Assembly: GCA_012295275.1 (NCBI GenBank)
Contig: CM022670.1
Span: 23,768,255-23,832,254 of the forward strand
Origin: Chrysomallon squamiferum
Lineage: Eukaryota; Mollusca; Gastropoda; Neomphalida; Peltospiridae
Length of the DNA: 64,000 bases
Direction of reading: 5' to 3'
Shown: positions 39,700 to 53,200 of the stretch, one piece after another
Position numbering within the stretch: the first letter of the stretch is position 1
Layout of the letters: every line of letters begins with the position of its first letter
Translations under genes and position numbers: made by a program
Notes under the pieces: generated by a model
Told to the model about the DNA's origin: nothing
The model's input: only the letters and a program-made list of their open reading frames with translations
The model's database searches: none

Positions 39700-41713
39700 G
39701 GTAACAATGATAATCATTTTAAAATTTATTTTAAATTCAATCTTTCTTTAATATTCTTTCTTGTTCTTGGTTCTCTTTTGAGACTTTTGGTGTAGAGTTG
39801 AAAGCTTACCAGGTGACACCTGGCATAATATGCCACAATTTGTCTGTTTCTAATATCAAAAACCACTGTTCCATTCTGAACAGACCAGAGAAGGTGCTTT
39901 TCTGCCTGTGTAAAGGTTTATGTAAAGGATTACTGGTAGGAGTCTGTTTTCTAATAGTTGCAGGTTTCAAGATCTAGTTTAGTTACAGGACAGTTTGTAC
40001 ATACCACAGGGTTTGTGTTTTATCTACCAGCCTCAGAACACTAACACAGAAGAGTCATCTTAATTTAGACACAGACATAACTTCAACATAGATGAGAAAC
40101 ATTAATTTGTTTCTATGAGTTAATCTACTCAGTTAGTGGTCTCACTTCGTGCCAGTAAAAGCACAATGAAATAATTAAGTCAGTAATATTAGGAATTAAA
40201 CAGTTGGAGATCTTTAAAAACTAGGTCACTGGGAGAGATCTGATAGTGAAAGATGTCGGTTATAAATTCGACAAAAGGGACAGCTTTGTTTTGACTTCAG
40301 TAACTTAATAAAGAAATGTATTTTATGTTTCTGTAGTATTTTACTGCATGTCTTCCTGAAAGTTCTTTTTTTTTTTTTTTTAAAACCATTTCATTAAAAA
40401 TAAATAAAAAAGCAGTTCACTAGATTCAGATAATTAGTTCTGGGCTTTATTTCAGTTGTCATAATTGTTCAACATCTGATAACATTTAATAATAAATGTT
40501 GTTTTGCAAATCATATCAGAAAAAGAAAAAAAAAAAAAAAAAAAAAAAAAAACACCAAAAATACCAAGAAATTTTTGTTATGGCTTATTTTTATTGTTAT
40601 TATATTTCTTTTAATAATGTATCATTTTTTTTTTTTTTTTTTTTTGATCAAGTTTAGAATTAAGTAGAGGTGAATGATATCCCTCTTACAAACTCAGAAA
40701 ATTTTCCTATCAGATTGGAAGTCTTGAACAATTTACTTCACTGTCTACAACATCTGTGTGTTTATTTTTAAGACTTTGATTCCTTGCTGTAACACACTTG
40801 TGTGGGTTACCTGTTCAGCTTGTTTTCAGACACGAGACAGTGTATGTGTCACTGATTTGTAACAGGCTCAGCGTACAGCCATTAGTCTACTTTAACACCG
40901 AGAACAATAAAACCAGAAAACCAAGACACTTCATTTTTGATTCACTGCCAGAGAAATAAAATATTAAAATAAAAAAAATCTGCAACTTTTTTTTTTTTTT
41001 TTTTTTTATATAACCTGGCATGTGACACATTTGTTAGTTTATCCTTTTCCACACTTAAGTATATTTTTATTTTATTTATTTATTTATTTATTTATTATTA
41101 TTATTGTTATTTATGTTATTATTATTATTGTTATTTTATTATTATTTCTTTTATTTTACAAATGTAGCTTTCTTGTTATTTTTCATTTATTTTCTGTTTT
41201 CACAACAGTTGATTTTTTATTTATTTTTTTTTTTTTTTTTTTTTTTTATGTTAAATATTCTTTTGTGGGATATATTAAAAAAAAAATTCAGTTGTAGAAA
41301 TGGTTTCATATTTCATGCAGTAATTTTTATAGTAATAACCTAAAACCATGTTAAGAAAATAATATGTCTGTTTTGTTTAAATATATATACAGTGCAAAAT
41401 AACAATAATAAATAAGAAGATGTAAAAATAATTCTTTAAAATCATTAAATAAATAGTATTAGTAAAATATAAAATAATAATGAAAAGATAATAAATAAAA
41501 CAAAAACAACAAAAAGGCTGAAAAGTCAATCTTAAAAATATAATTCATGATTTGAGAAAATTATTTTTGAAAATAGCAAGGGAGTCAGTCATTTGGTTCG
41601 TAATTAAAATTATTGATTTGGTGACTAAATTTATCTTTAACAGAAAAAGATCAATACTTGAAAAAGATGAGCATCTTGGCTGACAAAATTCAAAGATTTT
41701 TTGGGATGACATT

Positions 41714-41770
<57 letters not shown>

Positions 41771-43197
41771 TATACTATGTGTGTTTGTCTACCCACCCAC
41801 ATACATAACATACACATCTTTTTATACACTTTAACTTTTTCATTAACGATAATTATTCTCTTTCTGTTCCTTTACTTGCAAATTGAAATCTTCCGATATC
41901 AGCTATTTTAGGCTTTTATTTGCTTTGTTCTTGAGTCTTGTTCAATCAGTTTTTTATTTTTTTTATTATTTTTTTTAAACTTAAACAATGACCAATGACT
42001 TCAACTTCGTTTTCAATTACAGTTCATCCCAAAGGTATTTAAATTGGTCTGAATTTGCTTGTTTGTTTCTTAGACTACACAGACACTAAATTATCTTAGT
42101 TTAGATCCCGAGTTAAACTGTTGGTATAAGACAGTTGTAAGAGCCATGCTCTGTTCCTATATTAAAGTCACTGCCATAGAAATTGATAAAAATTTAAATA
42201 CTCAAATGCCATTAGGTGAAGATTTAATTTAAGATAAACATTTTTGTTTGAATAGCGATGTGTCCATTACTTGAAGTGCTAACGATCATGTTGTATATTT
42301 TAAAAGTGTTCAAGGTTATGAGATTACAAGTCTAAATTTTGGGTTGTCAGTTGAATATCAGTGAGAGATTTTTATTTTTTTATTTTATTTTTTTAATTTT
42401 AATAAATGGCATTTTAAAAAAATGAAATGTTAAAAATATTCTAAAATCTAATTTATCGTTCATTTGAAACATTTTTAAAGTTTTAACTGATTTAAAAAAA
42501 TATAATTTAATCTGTTCACTTTCAGTGATTTTAAAACAATTCATACACAATTACCATTAATACTGATTTAAAATCTTAACCAATGTAAACAGAAATACGT
42601 ATTGTCTGCTGGTTTTAGTCATTATATTAAATCATGAAACATGAAATACATTATGTAATGAAATTATTACTTAATTTGAAACTATTCTGTTTAGAACATA
42701 TGAATGTACAGCAGCACATACAGATATTCAGAAAAGGAGATAAACGGACATTACAGTGTTTAATGACTTCTAAGATGAATTAATTTAATTTTTTAAGAAA
42801 CAGTGCATTCTGGATGATGTTTTCTTCTCTCTCTGTGTGTTTGCCAGTGAATCAAGTAACACTGAATATTTTATTCTGTTTGTTTATTTTCTAGGATTCC
42901 AGTGATGAGAAGGGTCTCCTCAGCAACCCCACTAGGAATCGAGGATGTACTGATTGTCTCACCTTGATTATCTTCATTCTCTTCTGGGCTGGGATGGTAT
43001 GTTAATTTAAATTATTAAAGTACTGTTCATTTTTAAAAAAAAAAAAAAAAAAGAAAAAACCATTTTATAACAAACAAAAAAAACAAACCCAAAACCCCAG
43101 TCAAATAGCAGTAAATTAAGTGAACATCAAAAATAAATCAAAAATGAAAAATCAACTTTGTGATAAGTAACAAATACAATTATTATTATTATTGTTG

Positions 43198-43233
<36 letters not shown>

Positions 43234-43834
43234 TTTGGGTGGTTTTTTTTTTTTTTTGTGTTAAGTAAAAAGTACAAAATTTTTATTAATACTTCTTTAA
43301 AGATTATGTTTAAAATAAAAACAGAACAGAACAGCATCAATTACTGTTAAGGTTTTAAAACAGTGAACTCTGATGTACTTAATCAGACTAGTTACAAGCA
43401 AGCAGACTGGTTACATTAATAATAATTAAGTTTCTAATTCACAGATGTGCAGTGCTAACAAATTAATCATTTACTTCAATTTTTTGTTTTTTTTGTTGTT
43501 TTTTTGTTGTTGTTTTGTTTCTATTTTACTTTTTTGCTTCTAAAACATCTAAAGCATTTAAATTGCTTTTTAAATATTTGTTTTATGTATATCATTTTAT
43601 TTGTTTAATTATTTTTAATATATTCTACATCATACTAATTGATGATGGACTAAATTAACCTTGTCCTTATATAGTTAAAAAAACTGCAGATAGTGTACAT
43701 TTAAAGATTTATTTTTATACCTTTTTTTTATTGTACCGTATAAAATATATTACCATTGCTAATTTTAATAAACTTCAGACAATTTCATTTTTAGTAACCT
43801 GATCATAATTTTTTTAATGAAATGATGTAAATGT

Positions 43835-43871
<37 letters not shown>

Positions 43872-46800
43872 AAATAAATAAATAAATATAAAAATAAAGA
43901 AAATATATATAAACAGGATTAAAAAATAAATGTAATAAACAATAAACCCCACCATAAATGCTGAAAGGAAGAGAAAAGCTAGGACAGAAATAAACTGCCC
44001 CACATTCAAAGTGAAATGCTTTATTCTCTTGTATTTCAGATCTTCATTGCAGCATTTTCAATTGGAAAAGGAGATGCGTTCCGTCTCATTTATGGTTACG
44101 ATAGTTTTGGCAACACATGTGATGAAAATAATGAGGGAAATGCCATCCCCAATATTTCACTGTCTGGACTTAACATGAAAGGCAGATCGTGAGTATTCAA
44201 CTTGTAAATTGCTTTCCTCGATTCGCTAAAAACAATTCATAAGTGTTGAACAAAAAATTATGTTTGAAGACTTTTTTTTGTCATTTAAATATTGTTTTGG
44301 TGTTTTTTTTGCTTTTTTTCTATTTTTTTAAAATTTTATTCTTTTTTTTTTTTTTCTCAAATAGTTTTAAAAAAAATATAAAATCATTGAAAATATTTTT
44401 TTTTTTCCAATTTAAAAATGTTGATCATCTTTTCATTTTATTTTTAAATTAATTTTTTTTTATATATATATACATGACTAAAAGCTGCTTCCTGATGAAA
44501 AAGAATTATTTAGAATGTTGTCTTTTTCCCTTTAATAATTAAAATTAATTATCTGAGAATGGAAATATATGTAATCATTTATTCATTGAATTAGTTTTTA
44601 CTATTTTGATTTCGTTATTATTTGCCATGTGGTGTGATTACTGAAGAACTTGACTTTTTTCTGTGTGTTGGAAGATAATAATTATATTACTTTTGTATCA
44701 GTTTAATTTTTTAAACTCTGTAACTGAAGAAAAAAGAAAAAAACATTTTTTCCCAAAATGGCGAAAGAGAAAGAATCATATATATAATTTTAAATAAAAC
44801 ATTTTTGATCAGAAATGTAGAACAACATGACCTTAGTGCAACCACACATACCAGTGTAAGTATAGCTTAAAAGCAGGGACTCTACTGATTCTACCTTAGT
44901 AACATGATTTAATTAGGTATTGACAGAATATGGAGGATTAGAAGGTTGATTCTGTTACTGGTAGATCCATATTTCTTCACTTTCTGAATGCTTCTTAGAA
45001 TAACATTTCCATTAAACCTCTTATTAGCTTATCTCAAATACAGTATATGTGGAATAATTATATTTATTAATGGACCATCCCAAGTATGTCGGGTTTTTTT
45101 TTTTTTACATGCCAAAGAACTAAACAGAGGCTAAATTGGAAATTAAGAAATTCTTTTGATTAGGTTTAATAATGTTAATAATGATATAATATGGCAATGT
45201 TTATTCTGAATTATTATTATTATTATTTTTTTTATCATACAGATTTTGTTAGTTGGCACTTTATGTACAGTGCAGTGTAATAATCTTTATTTACTGCTGA
45301 ACCTCAATTTCACGGATCAGATGTGGAAAAATCACAAAATGTGAAACCGTTTGTTAGATACAGAGCCCAGTAACTCATCAAGTGTCTGATAGATATCAGT
45401 TGGCATGTTGTAAATATTTGTTACTGGAGCAGCACCACAATATTTTCATTATTACAATTACCAAAATACTGTTTGTGACTAGCAATGGTTTCTATGGTTT
45501 CCAGAGGAAGAAGTGAGGAAAGTAAAAAGGTGCATCTTAGTCTTGTTCGGAAGTTAGAAATGATACAACTTCTTAAATCGGGGGGGGGGGCTCTGCATGC
45601 TGTTCTTACATTATTGTATTACTGTATTACATGGCTCTTATTGGTATTACAGTTTAATGTTGCAGTAAATTTTAGAGTTAATGTTTACATTCACGATTTT
45701 CCCAGACTTTAGCTTTTTCCAGACCGGTGTTCCCCTCTATTAGTCTGTGAAATCGAGGGTCAACAGTGTAGGTAAATGAATAAAATTAATTAGTGACAGC
45801 TGTTGCTGCAGCATGGGAGCTGCCAATGACTGTATATTATTTTGTAATTATTATATTTATAAATGTTATTATCTGTAATATACTCGTTCATCTTTGATTA
45901 TTAAAAAGCATGCCGATATGTATTTTTATTGTTTTAATTTTATTTAGTTCTGCTCAAATCATATGTATTCACACAGTTTATTAAAATCAGAAAATAATAT
46001 ATATAATTATAATTATACATTAATATACATACACATATTTATTTCATTTCTGTGGCTTTTGTTTTAAGCAGGTTATCAGTTTTCGTAGACATGTGCATTC
46101 AGTTTGTCACTAACAAGCTGAGTATGTTATATGTTATTTAGAGAAGTTGGTTTTTGCTAGAAAATGAACCTTTGATAGTTACTTCTGCTTATCATTGCTA
46201 ACTTGACTTTCATTGGCTTTCTCCAATTTAGAACATCACACACATGATGGAGATTGTATCCAGCCATTTATGCTCTTTGTCTGCACTGGCACTCACACTG
46301 TTCTATAATGAAAGACATGTATACAAATGTTGATGTAAATAATTGAATAATGTAAACAGAGAGAGATAAAAAGAATGGCTAAATTGCTGCCAGTGTTATG
46401 TCAGAATTTTAGAATAATACACAATTCATTTCTGAGGATAATGTGGGTCTTTGTTTTCCTATGTAGGAATAGTTTGCTCTGACTGTAATAACATGGCCAT
46501 GATTGCTTTGTTGCAGGTTATAGAAAATAAGTGGCTTAAAGGTAGCTTATGAATATGTGCATTTGAATATCACATTTGGTCTATCAGCAGTATAAAATTA
46601 AAAATATTTCAGTATGTCAGAATAGCCTTTTAATGGGGTAAACATATTCAACTTTCAAAAATGAAAAATAGAATGTTTTAAAAAAAAATTTCAGGCATTT
46701 TGTGTCATGTTTTTCTTTTAAATAAAAAATAACAAAATGTTATGTTCTCATCCCAACATCTGATTTAATTGAAGGGTTTTTTGTGTATTTTTTAATGTTT

Positions 46801-49800
46801 TAAAATATATACTTGTATATTCTTAATTAATTCATAATATATACTGACTTACAGTTATGATCTCATTATAAACAATCTAATCTGCAATTTAAAAATTAAT
46901 ACAATTACCACTATTCAGTATAACTCTTTTTCAGCCATTTTTTCTTCTTATTTTGGTGGGAAGAAATTAAATTCATGTTCTTCAAAAACATCACCTCATT
47001 TTTCTATATTATAGAGAAAAAATTAAATTTTTCAGATATGTATTTTTCATGGACATTACAAAGCCAAAAGAATCGATGGTGATATGTGTCAACAAATGCC
47101 CTGACAAAGACTTTAACAACATCTATGACATCTACGCTTTCACTGAGAGAAGTGGCTCATATCTGTGTAGATATGACATCAAAATGGAGGATTACCAAAA
47201 ACAGAAACAAAGTCTGCATGGACCATGTCCTGTTTCACCTGTCAGACAAAGGTAACTAGACTTAAAAAAACAGTAGTTACAGGAAAACAATCTTCAAATA
47301 TAATTATGCTCATGACAATTAGGGATAATTTCAATGGTTGTGATAGTGCAATGGGGAATTTGTTTAGAAACTTTGATGATGCCTACACCTAATCCAGTTT
47401 ATTTCAATTATCTTCATTTGGCAGACTAAAGTTAAAAATTATATTAAATTAATGAACATTAAAGTATCTCCTTTTTGGCATATCAATGAATACCATTTTA
47501 AACAGGCTAGATAAATACTGTTTTGACATCAATTTTACCATGTCAAATAAAATGCCATACAAAAGTATGTGGTTTATAAACTAAATATATCTTATAATGA
47601 CAATTTGGCTCTGCCATGTAAAACTAAAGAAGCATTTCTAGATAATGCTATTTATGCATATTTCAACATTAGTAGAATTTTGACCTAGAAAAGATGGTGT
47701 GTCTGGCACAAATCACAGCACTGTTTGGATTCAAAACACAACTTTTGTCCTCACACTGAGTAATCAGAACATATCAAATATTGCCTTTATGAACAAGTGC
47801 CCTTGAAAAAAAATAAAATAATAAAATAAAAATATAGCATAAAAAAATAAAGGTTTATTTTAACTGTATAACAAGAACCCATATATATCTTAATGGTTAC
47901 AAATAACATGTTTTAATTACTGTTTTCAGTGAGCCTTTACTTAATCGATGTGTGCCAAAGGATCTGATGAGTCTGCCAGCAGGAATACCAAACAGTGTTA
48001 TCAGCTTTCTCAACGAAAGTCATCTCTTCCAGAAGGTTCTTGCTGACCTCTACAGTAGCTGGAAGGAGATGCTCTGTCTTTGTTTTGTAGCCCTGGGTAA
48101 GTCTGTTCACTAAAACACTGTTGTGGTAGTGGTTCAAGCAAATGTGTAATGGGTCATATGATGAATCTTCCTTTGTTTTTTTGTGCCCATCTGGCCATTT
48201 CCTATTGTTGTAAGTCCCCCAAGTCTCATTTGATTAAGGTTGATTTAGTTAAAGATCTGTTTTGTAAACTGTATGGAGGACAGAGGCTTAGTGTTTATTG
48301 CAAGATAGGTCTAAAGACCTAAAGATTCCTTAGCATACCCATTTGAACATTATGTTTCAGCCTGTGTCTTCCAAGTGTTTCATTTAACAGAATATTTAAT
48401 GGTGATAGTTTATAAACTGAGAGCATAATAAGGTTTTGTTTTATGTTTGATAAAAAAAAAAACTGTTACAAATTAATTAAAAACAGATCTTGATGTCTAC
48501 ACAAAAAACTCAGAGGCAAGTCACAGATATACAGCTGTCTAAACAGACCATGATTTTGTTTTCTATGTTGTATAAGGATGTTGGATATTTCCTTCAGTTC
48601 TGTGGTAAAACACACACAATATGGTTAAGGACACACACACACATATTTGTAAGAATGGATAAACACACACACACATTGATTGTTGCTAGAATTTTTAAAA
48701 GTTTCTTTGATTATTATTTTATTTTTATAGCCAGGATGCAAAAGAGTAATTTCAGGATTTAGATAAAAAGAAATCTAAATATGAATTATTCATATTAGTA
48801 ATATGAGAGGAGAGGAAATGTTTTGTTTTAATTTACAGTTTTTAGTTTTTAATTATTATAGAACAGTCATCATCAGGTTTCCAGGAATTTTGATTCATAA
48901 TTCATACTGATTAAATAAAGTATTGTATTTTTTTTTTTTTTTTTTAATTTTTTACTATTTCTTTTAAGATAAACATAACCAAATTATAAAATAAAAACTG
49001 CTATTATGACATGTTCTGTTTTTATAGCACAAACTTTAGCTATGTAACAAAAAACATTATATGATTAGTCTTATGTTCAGTTTATTACCATGTTACAAGA
49101 AAAGCAAAATGTGACTGTTGTACTCAGTTTAATATAGACATATTATTTTAAATGTTTAGAAAGCTGATCATTAATGATGCTGTTTTCAGAATATTTATGT
49201 TTTAAAGTTTTAAAAACATCTTGCTCCTCTCATTTAAATATAACTTCAGTTAGGAACAGAGATACTTTTTCTACAGAGTGACATAGCATCAAAATTATTT
49301 CACAAACTTTGCATTATTTTTATTTATTTATATATTTATTTTTGTATTTTTATTTTTAAAATTACTTCTCTAGTATGTTGTTTGGTTTATTGATTCAGTA
49401 ATTTTTTTTTTTATAGATTTCCCAGAACTGTTATCCATTTTTCCTTTTTTCTTTTGTTGTTAGGCACGTTTTTGTTGTTTGAAACTAGTAACACATTATG
49501 TTGTCATTTGTCTTAGCACTTGTCACAAAGATGTTTGAATCCTGCCGTTTACACACATGCTATTTAGCACTTACGTTAATCTTTAAGAGATTCATTTCCT
49601 ATTAAGTAAAGTGCAAGTTTGAACTCTTGTGTAATTGCACCATCATTACCTTAAATTGCTCCGTTATTTGAATTAACTCGTCCACTGGAATTCTATGTTT
49701 TGGGGGAAATTGCTGTCCAGCCAAAACAGTCTGTGACATTCTGAGCGGAAATCTGTGTGGATTTATTGCCCTCATAGTTAAGTGTGTTTTGTCATTGCCT

Positions 49801-50249
49801 TTCAGGTTTCGCTGTCTTAATGGTTCTGCTGATCCGGTTCCTCGCCTCCGTTATTGTCTGGCTTATTGTGGCGTTTGCGGTCATCGCTAGTATAGGTAAG
49901 TTAATCTTATTGGCATTTCTACCCCACCATTCATCTGAATGTGAATGTGTTTTCTAATCTGCAGGAGGAAGTGAAATTAGGATGTTTTCTGCTGTTCCTT
50001 TCTCTTGTTGTGTGTAGAGAGTGAAATAAAATGTATGGTAAATGTATATATTTCAGACATTTTCTATTGTCGTTTCAGTTTAGATTGTCTGTCTGTCTGA
50101 TGTCTTTATTTTTATATCAGAACTGGTTGCTTACAAGTGCTTACAAAGTGTTGTGTTGCTTTGAAAGATAACATAAATTAACTAAACATGTCTTCCCAAA
50201 GAGTAAATAAAAAATATAAAAAAATGTTAAAAAAATGTTTATAATGATA

Positions 50250-50283
<34 letters not shown>

Positions 50284-53200
50284 TAAAATAATTTTAACAA
50301 AATATATATACACACAGAGTAAACTCTTTAATTTAAAATCTTGAAAGTCATTTTCTCAAACAACACTACATCTCAAAACAAGCAGTAGATCCTGTCTGTT
50401 TCTTTGCATAAACATATAACTAGATTAATTTTGAGATTAAAATAAACATGATATCCTGAATGTCTTGTATGGTCCATGATGAAATATTTTATATATTACA
50501 TGTACATTTTTGTATTTGATAAAGATGAACTTGTATTGAATCCAATGAGTTCTTAATTAATAAAAAAAATACATGTATGTTACTGCAAAAAAAATTGTTT
50601 TTCATTTGCCTTTTGTATGTTTAAGTATCTCAGATGTAATGATATCTTGAACTTGATTCCAATTCACTGCAACTTTGAGACTGAAAGAGTTTATATTTCT
50701 TTCTGTTTTTTTTTTCAGTTTAAGAACATCGTTCATAGATTAATACTTTTTCAGTAAGGGAGTTTAATCAATACCAGTCACAAACAATAAATAAAAAACT
50801 GAACAATGCCTTTTAATGTTGCTGTGGTTTTTTGTAAAAAAAAAAAATTCAGTATTTAATATCCTACATGCTATAGAAACAGCACTGTTAAACTTATGCT
50901 TTTCAGATAAAAAAAAAAAATATGGCAAAGGCTTGTCAATATTTTTTTTGTCTTGGTTTACATTTTGAAAAGGTATGATATTTATTGCAGTTTCAGAAGT
51001 TAATTGAAGATAATTTCAGTTGGAAGTAATTTTGGTATCAGTTGTCAGGTTTTCATTGTCATATTTCTTTTTATCTCAGAGGTTTGTTTGTGGCACAGTT
51101 TTTTTGTAGGATGAGCTGATAATCTCTGTTTTGGTAATTGTAAGATGTACCTGCAGTTTATATTTCTTCAAGAAAACTCTTTACACAAAGGAGTAGTGGG
51201 CATAAATGCATGTATTTCTGAAATCTGCGTTCCTGTTCACACTTCCACCAAATTCTGCAGATGTGATATGATTCAGTTAGTATTTTAAGTGATTTAAAAC
51301 AGAAAAACATACCAATATTTCTGAACACTTTGATAAATGAGAAATGTTTTTAAAAAATGTCTATATTTTTTTGGTTTCTTCTTACTGAATGATTCAAACA
51401 AAAAATTAAAGTACTGTTGCTAATTACAAATAATTTGTAATGATTTATTAATGTGTTGAGAGGAAAAATGTTTTTCTGATTTTTGAAGGATTTTTTTTAT
51501 GGTTTGTTTTTCATGACTCATTTATTTACAACAGAAGCTAAAAGTAAAAAGAAAATTTATGGCTTTTCATAAATCCTAAATAGACCACAGAAAACTGAGT
51601 TGCACCATTTGTACAAACTAAATAAATAAATAAATTAAATGAAAAAAAAACAAAAAACAGTGTAAAATGAAACTTGTAACATTTTAGATAACATTTAAAA
51701 AAAAAAAAAAAACCCAGTAAATCATAAAAAATAATACTGACAGAAAATAAAATCACATCATTTTTTAAAAATAAAATAATAAAAAGTAGTAATAAATAAA
51801 ATTCAAAACAATACACACTGAAAACTTCATTTGTTTGAAATATAATATTAAATGAATAAAATAACAAATGATGTTGTGATTTGATAGGAAATCAAATTCC
51901 ATGTTATTTCATGGGACAACAAAATCCAGTAAACACAAATGAAAAGAAAAATTATATGTTTCAGGTTGTTCTTTTTTCTCTCCATCTTTCTCTCCTCCCA
52001 CATTTTTTTTTTTTTTTTTTTTTATCCAGACAGCAATTTACTGAGATCAGAACTAATGGTGACATTAATCAAATTAATTCTTCATTTGACATGGGCTAAC
52101 AAATAGGTCAGATGTGCTGATTGGAATTAAAAGTTTGAAATCCTCGCCATTTAGAAGCTCGGGCAGATGAATGCTGTTGGCCACCAATGTGAAATCATGT
52201 TTCTCATGAAGCAGAATTAATCTTTCACAAACTCATCTAGCCACTGACCCTGCTGTGCAGTCCCCACATTCACGTTCTTGGTGTGGAATAAAAAATCAGC
52301 TGTTGGCTGACCTTCCTGCCATAAAATACGAAGAATGGAATTGATCTGGCATTATTCTGTAACAGAACCATTCAAGATGAAAAATTTTATCAATACTCCT
52401 CAAGCTGATAGTGAATATGCAAAGCTCGGCTTGCATGCAAAAGAATACACAATGAGACTTGTAAGTGGATGGTTTTTCAGTGCAGGTTGTATTTTCTTAC
52501 AAATGCAAGAAGAAGAATTCCAAAGCACCATTATAATTTTGGGGGTTTTGTTGTTGTTATTAGATTTTTGCAAAACCTAACTTTGGATTAATCATTCTTA
52601 TTAATGGACAGTTTAAATATAAAAACTGATAAATATATATATCTTAATACTGATTCTTTAAGACAGTCAGTTTATATTTTTAAGCAAAATTTGGTGATTT
52701 AGAAAATTCAGTTCATTAGTTTGGTATCTTTAATGTTCTGCAATCATATAGTGTTAAATAAAAATACAGAAGTGTTATATACAGCTGTTGCAAATATGAA
52801 ACAGCCTAACAGGTCCTAAAAGATTTTACATAACAGCAAATCTTTCCCTATTACATGTTTGTTTTTAAACTGTGTGCTGTTTTATTTTCACTAATCTTGA
52901 ATCAGAGTTTTTATGACTTTTTATCTACATTTAACATGTTTGTCTGCTATCATCTACTTTTATATGATCAACACCTGTTAACACAACAATTTGCTGTTCA
53001 AGCTAAAAGCATGTCTGGGATTTTACAGGCATTTATCATTACATATTGTCTCAGACAAAACAAACAAAAAATATTGGATGTTAGCAATCCTCTAAGTAAA
53101 AATCATGAGATTTGAAAATAATATCATCGTCAGTTGTCTTTCCCTAACAGCACATTCACATGTGTACACTCTTCCTGTTGATATTCAAAGGTATTTCTCA

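Larger units (their letters stand above)
42997..44039 (+). other. Intron 2 (1.0 kb)
   Basis: GT-AG, phase 0. Mostly simple sequence: poly-A, ATT and CA microsatellites. Confidence 0.9.

Noticed and set aside
43152-43340. Minus-strand frame with a poly-asparagine stretch
   Set aside because: It is a translation of the ATT microsatellite.
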